Made by a program: the position numbers and the translations under genes. 64,000 bases of DNA, from assembly GCA_965204775.1 (NCBI GenBank), contig CBDBFH010000008.1, forward strand, positions 62,001 to 126,000, given 5' to 3'. The notes beneath the pieces were generated by a model, which had not been told where the DNA came from, ran no database searches, and saw only the letters and a program-made list of their open reading frames with translations. Shown one piece after another: positions 63,401-64,000 of the stretch; the first letter of the stretch is position 1, and the number at the start of each line of letters is the position of its first letter. This DNA is from CBDBFH01 sp965204775 (lineage in GTDB: Bacteria > Pseudomonadota > Alphaproteobacteria > JAPOUT01 > G958296285).

Positions 63401-64000
63401 ACTGCGCAGGCGCAGATCGCCCTGCCTGTCGCTGTCGTCTATGCTCCAGCGCACCTCCAGGCCCGCCGCCGCATCGGCGGCGGTGAAACTGTCCGCGCCC
63501 CCGCCGCCGTCCAGATAGCCGCCGATTCTGCCGGACGAGATATCAAAACTGTCACTTCCCGCGCCGCCGACAATATTGCCGGTCACCTCTCCCCCGGCAA
63601 GGCGGATCGCCTCAAAATTGAGCAGTCGCAGATTGCCCGCGCCCGGCACGCCGCTCCCGGAGGCCATGATTGCGCCAGCCACGCCGCCTGTCGCCAGCGT
63701 GAAGCGGTCAGACCCCGCCCCGCCGTCAACCACGGCCGATTGGCCCAGCGCCGGCAGATCGGCGGCCAGCACAAACGTGTCCGCATGATCCGTCAGAGTG
63801 ATCGTCTCGATATTGCGCAGGCGCAGATCGCCTCCGGTGTCGCTGTCGTCTGTGCTCCAGCGCACCGCCAGGCCCGCCGCCGCATCGGCGGCGGTGAAAC
63901 TGTCCGCGCCCGCGCCGCCGTCCAGATAGCCGCCAATCACGCCTGAAGCGAACTCAAAAGTCTCGGCCCCAGACCCGCCGACAATATTGTCGGCCGCCTC
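57497..64000 (-). CDS. Giant modular autotransporter 4 (5' end outside window)
   Basis: At least 2167 residues; the frame is open through base 64000, so signal and linker are not seen. From the right edge leftward there are eight or more copies of the 137-residue (411-bp) module, with anchors near 63576, 63165, 62754 and 61461. A mixed region follows with GVTATGIDLGPTAPAGN and GGVLDGGTGPQIDTF units. The junction GSARNIESQ precedes a C-terminal barrel (about 58270-57497) ending in Phe. The barrel is close to that of autotransporter 1 except for the last 35 residues (LSLEGQAALREPF then IGLSVKF). Predicted type V secreted surface protein. Confidence 0.85.
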   Translation of the reverse strand, partial: EAADNIVGGSGAETFEFASGVIGGYLDGGAGADSFTAADAAAGLAVRWSTDDSDTGGDLRLRNIETITLTDHADTFVLAADLPALGQSAVVDGGAGSDRFTLATGGVAGAIMASGSGVPGAGNLRLLNFEAIRLAGGEVTGNIVGGAGSDSFDISSGRIGGYLDGGGGADSFTAADAAAGLEVRWSIDDSDRQGDLRLRSIEEITLTDHADTFVLAASLPALGQSAVVDGGAGSDRFTLATGGVVGAILTSGSGAPGAGDLRLLNFEDIRLAGVEVTGNIVGGAGSDSFDISSGRIGGYLDGGGGADSFTAADAAAGLAVRWSTDNSDRQGDLRLRNIETITLTDHADGFELAADLPTLTQSGVIDGGAGSDRFTLATGGVAGAIMASGSGAPGAGNLRLLNFEDVRIAGGEVTGNIVGGAGGETFEFASGTIGGYLDGGAGADSFTAAEAASGLNVRWSTSNSDRQGDLRLRNIETITLSRFADTFVLAFDLPALGQDVINSVIDGGAGSDRFTLEAGGVTGAIMTSGSGDPGAGGGLRLLNFETIRIAGGEVTGNILGGDMDETFEFASGTANGYLDGGGGADSFTAADAAVGLNVRWSTANSDTQGDLRLRNIEEITLTRFVDTFTLAADLPTLTQSGVIDGGAGSDSFTLAAGGRINTLLAFGSGGPGPDNLRLRNFEMFRIAGGEVTGNIVGGAGGETFEFASGTVGGYIDGGAGADSFTAANAAAGLEVRWSTDDSDTGGDLRLRNIEDITLTGFADTFVLAVDLPMLGQSAVIDGGAGSDTFMLAAGGVVSAIMTSGSGDPGAGNLRLLNFEDISLSGVDVTGNVVGGAGSDSFDVSTGTIGGYLDGGAGVDSVTAADAVAGLEVRWSTDDSDTGGDLRLRNIETITLTDHADGFVLAADLPALTQSGVIDGGAGSDRFTLATGGVVGAIMASGSGVPGAGDLRLLNFEDIHLAGGEVTANIVGGAGDETFEFASGVIGGYLDGGGGADSFTAADAAVGLNVRWSTANSDTQGDLRLRNIEEITLTRFADTFTLAASLLTLGQSGVIDGGAGSDSFTLAAGGRINTLLAFGSGGAGPDNLRLLNFEMFRIAGGEVTGNIVGGEGDETFEFASGMIGGYLDGGEGVDSLFLNGVTATGIDLGPTAPAGNAFDARNIELLRLAGGTINGNILGSDGAERFVLGAGNTLDGYIDGGAGQDILELADGATVLGIAFSDTAPTGNRLHLQNIETIRIDGGMVTGDDTTCNDPSTGCNVVGSDGEDTFVLVSGDIDGDVRGGAGADRFSVFGDLTEDTGTLDFGVIDGGMDLEEDINNPGSEIESEIQSIDVFVLGTGGVAPEISFFVAGSPSSTLAGAIDLLGIERVVIDGGTVSEAITGNARAQDFRFISGEVGGDVLGNGGADRFFVFGDLTGAGPELVLGGVLDGGTGPQIDTFTLGEGGTAAGITFDAADTTPGVVRLRNIRNIRIGGGAVPGAITGGDGVQEVLFFSGEVGGDVLGGAGADEFTVFGDLTGVSPELVLSGVIDGGTDFDLDGVTPSATQSDDSFSINAGGVATAITFDTADTTPGVVRLRNIETVQVLGGEVLGPITGTDDGNEQFNLVGGIIGGDVRGGDGADSFFIVFGDTTEATPNLVLSGIIDGGAGDDTFSMNQGSVVAGITFDTADTTPGVVRLSNIETITIQFDGLVSGDITGGAESETFELLSGTVTGNVLGGAGDDTYILATAGVSGFRLDGYLDGGAGTDTLFYMGSDPSGVALSAGFGLTADTDIGDNLGSARNIESQERLPTTLVGNRLDGLGGAPGLGDAGFNSRRAGRVWEAVGSGGAGLAVGENFAALNFERLSLSPALSLYGLMGDALMAFGTQMAEGLAFAPAGSASPDALPQARLSVLTNPLLSQSDLVAGRAVWAHQISRKGRAQGDIGLAIRGLTPRAEGGYDYRTALTQQGLDSRLSEGRWGTLGLRLTAHALTGAIETQGAQALTRGYGAGLGLLWKNGALSATLTGLAGFYEVEASTNAVFSAFQSVLAASVIHRREFVPGLAMRMGGDLVWQGLSLDNPAEGGAAPLAAAFEDASRFAGRLEAGLESEHWFADLALVHETESGGALTSGLRQDYRSLDGTAFETRLGWRIADLLPGLSLEGQAALREPFSSAATDISARIGLSVKF
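57630..58493 (-). repeat. Barrel-encoding segment, inverted partner of 23654-24515
   Basis: Similar over about 860 bases to the barrel region of autotransporter 1 but in opposite orientation. Similarity stops abruptly after TAFE, where autotransporter 4 switches to a different last strand region. Confidence 0.8.

Overview
The window is GC-rich, densely packed chromosomal DNA from a Gram-negative bacterium, most likely an alphaproteobacterium. The evidence is the gene content and order: eno/lipA/COQ10-like/cinA/pgpA/ispDF, fused ispD-ispF, trkA-trkH-dat-hflX, recG/DUF502/sdhE/mfd, hspQ, and a short-form MetG. I cannot name a genus. An outer membrane is implied by RlpA, a TonB-dependent receptor and four autotransporters.

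Layout. 1-1521 (+): the end of enolase, then lipA and a START-fold COQ10/RatA-like gene, each overlapping the previous one. 1522-3185 is an AT-richer inserted segment with a truncated IS1595-type transposase, a P63C-domain gene and a tiny secreted protein. 3192-5367 (-): ispDF-pgpA-cinA(C), joined by ATGA overlaps. 5494-10499 (+): trkA-trkH-dat-hflX (K+ uptake, a D-amino-acid-type aminotransferase, a ribosome-associated GTPase). 10613-17469 (-): one long operon, rlpA-dacC-tmk-holB-metG-tatD-MBL hydrolase. 17601-35768 (+): three tandem genes for very large repeat-rich autotransporters (2348, 2609 and about 1038 residues). Each starts with a lipoprotein-type signal and ends in a 12-stranded-type barrel with a terminal Phe. 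Then come tRNA-Ser(UGA), an MFS/GPH symporter (-), hspQ and a peptide-ABC solute-binding protein (+), a 175-bp cluster of nested palindromes, an alpha-methylacyl-CoA racemase-like gene (-), mfd-sdhE (-) facing recG (+), DUF502 (-), a DUF3089 hydrolase (+), a type II restriction-modification pair of lower GC (-), a TauD dioxygenase/thiolase/N-acyl-D-amino-acid deacylase-like cluster (-), a TonB receptor (+), and a fourth giant autotransporter (-) that runs off the right edge.

The distinctive system is the autotransporter family (about 24.7 kb of the 64 kb). Passengers are built from interchangeable cassettes. A 411-bp (137-residue) module recurs in three of the four genes, and a 213-bp (71-residue) module is interspersed. 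Each module carries isolated RTX-like GGxGxD motifs. Linkers just after the lipobox contain G8 or C7 tracts inside tandem repeats, barrels are shared between genes, and a 0.9-kb segment is duplicated inside the second gene. Two inverted barrel copies flank about 33 kb. Together this looks like a locus set up for surface-protein variation by recombination and slippage. That function is inferred; the sequence shows only the architecture.

No stretch longer than 300 bases lacks a gene. The larger gaps are 39567-39800 (palindromes), 54700-54905 (divergent amidohydrolase/TonB-receptor promoter region, no clear motif), 50555-50757 (nothing recognised) and 37325-37468 (upstream of hspQ, GC-rich inverted repeats).
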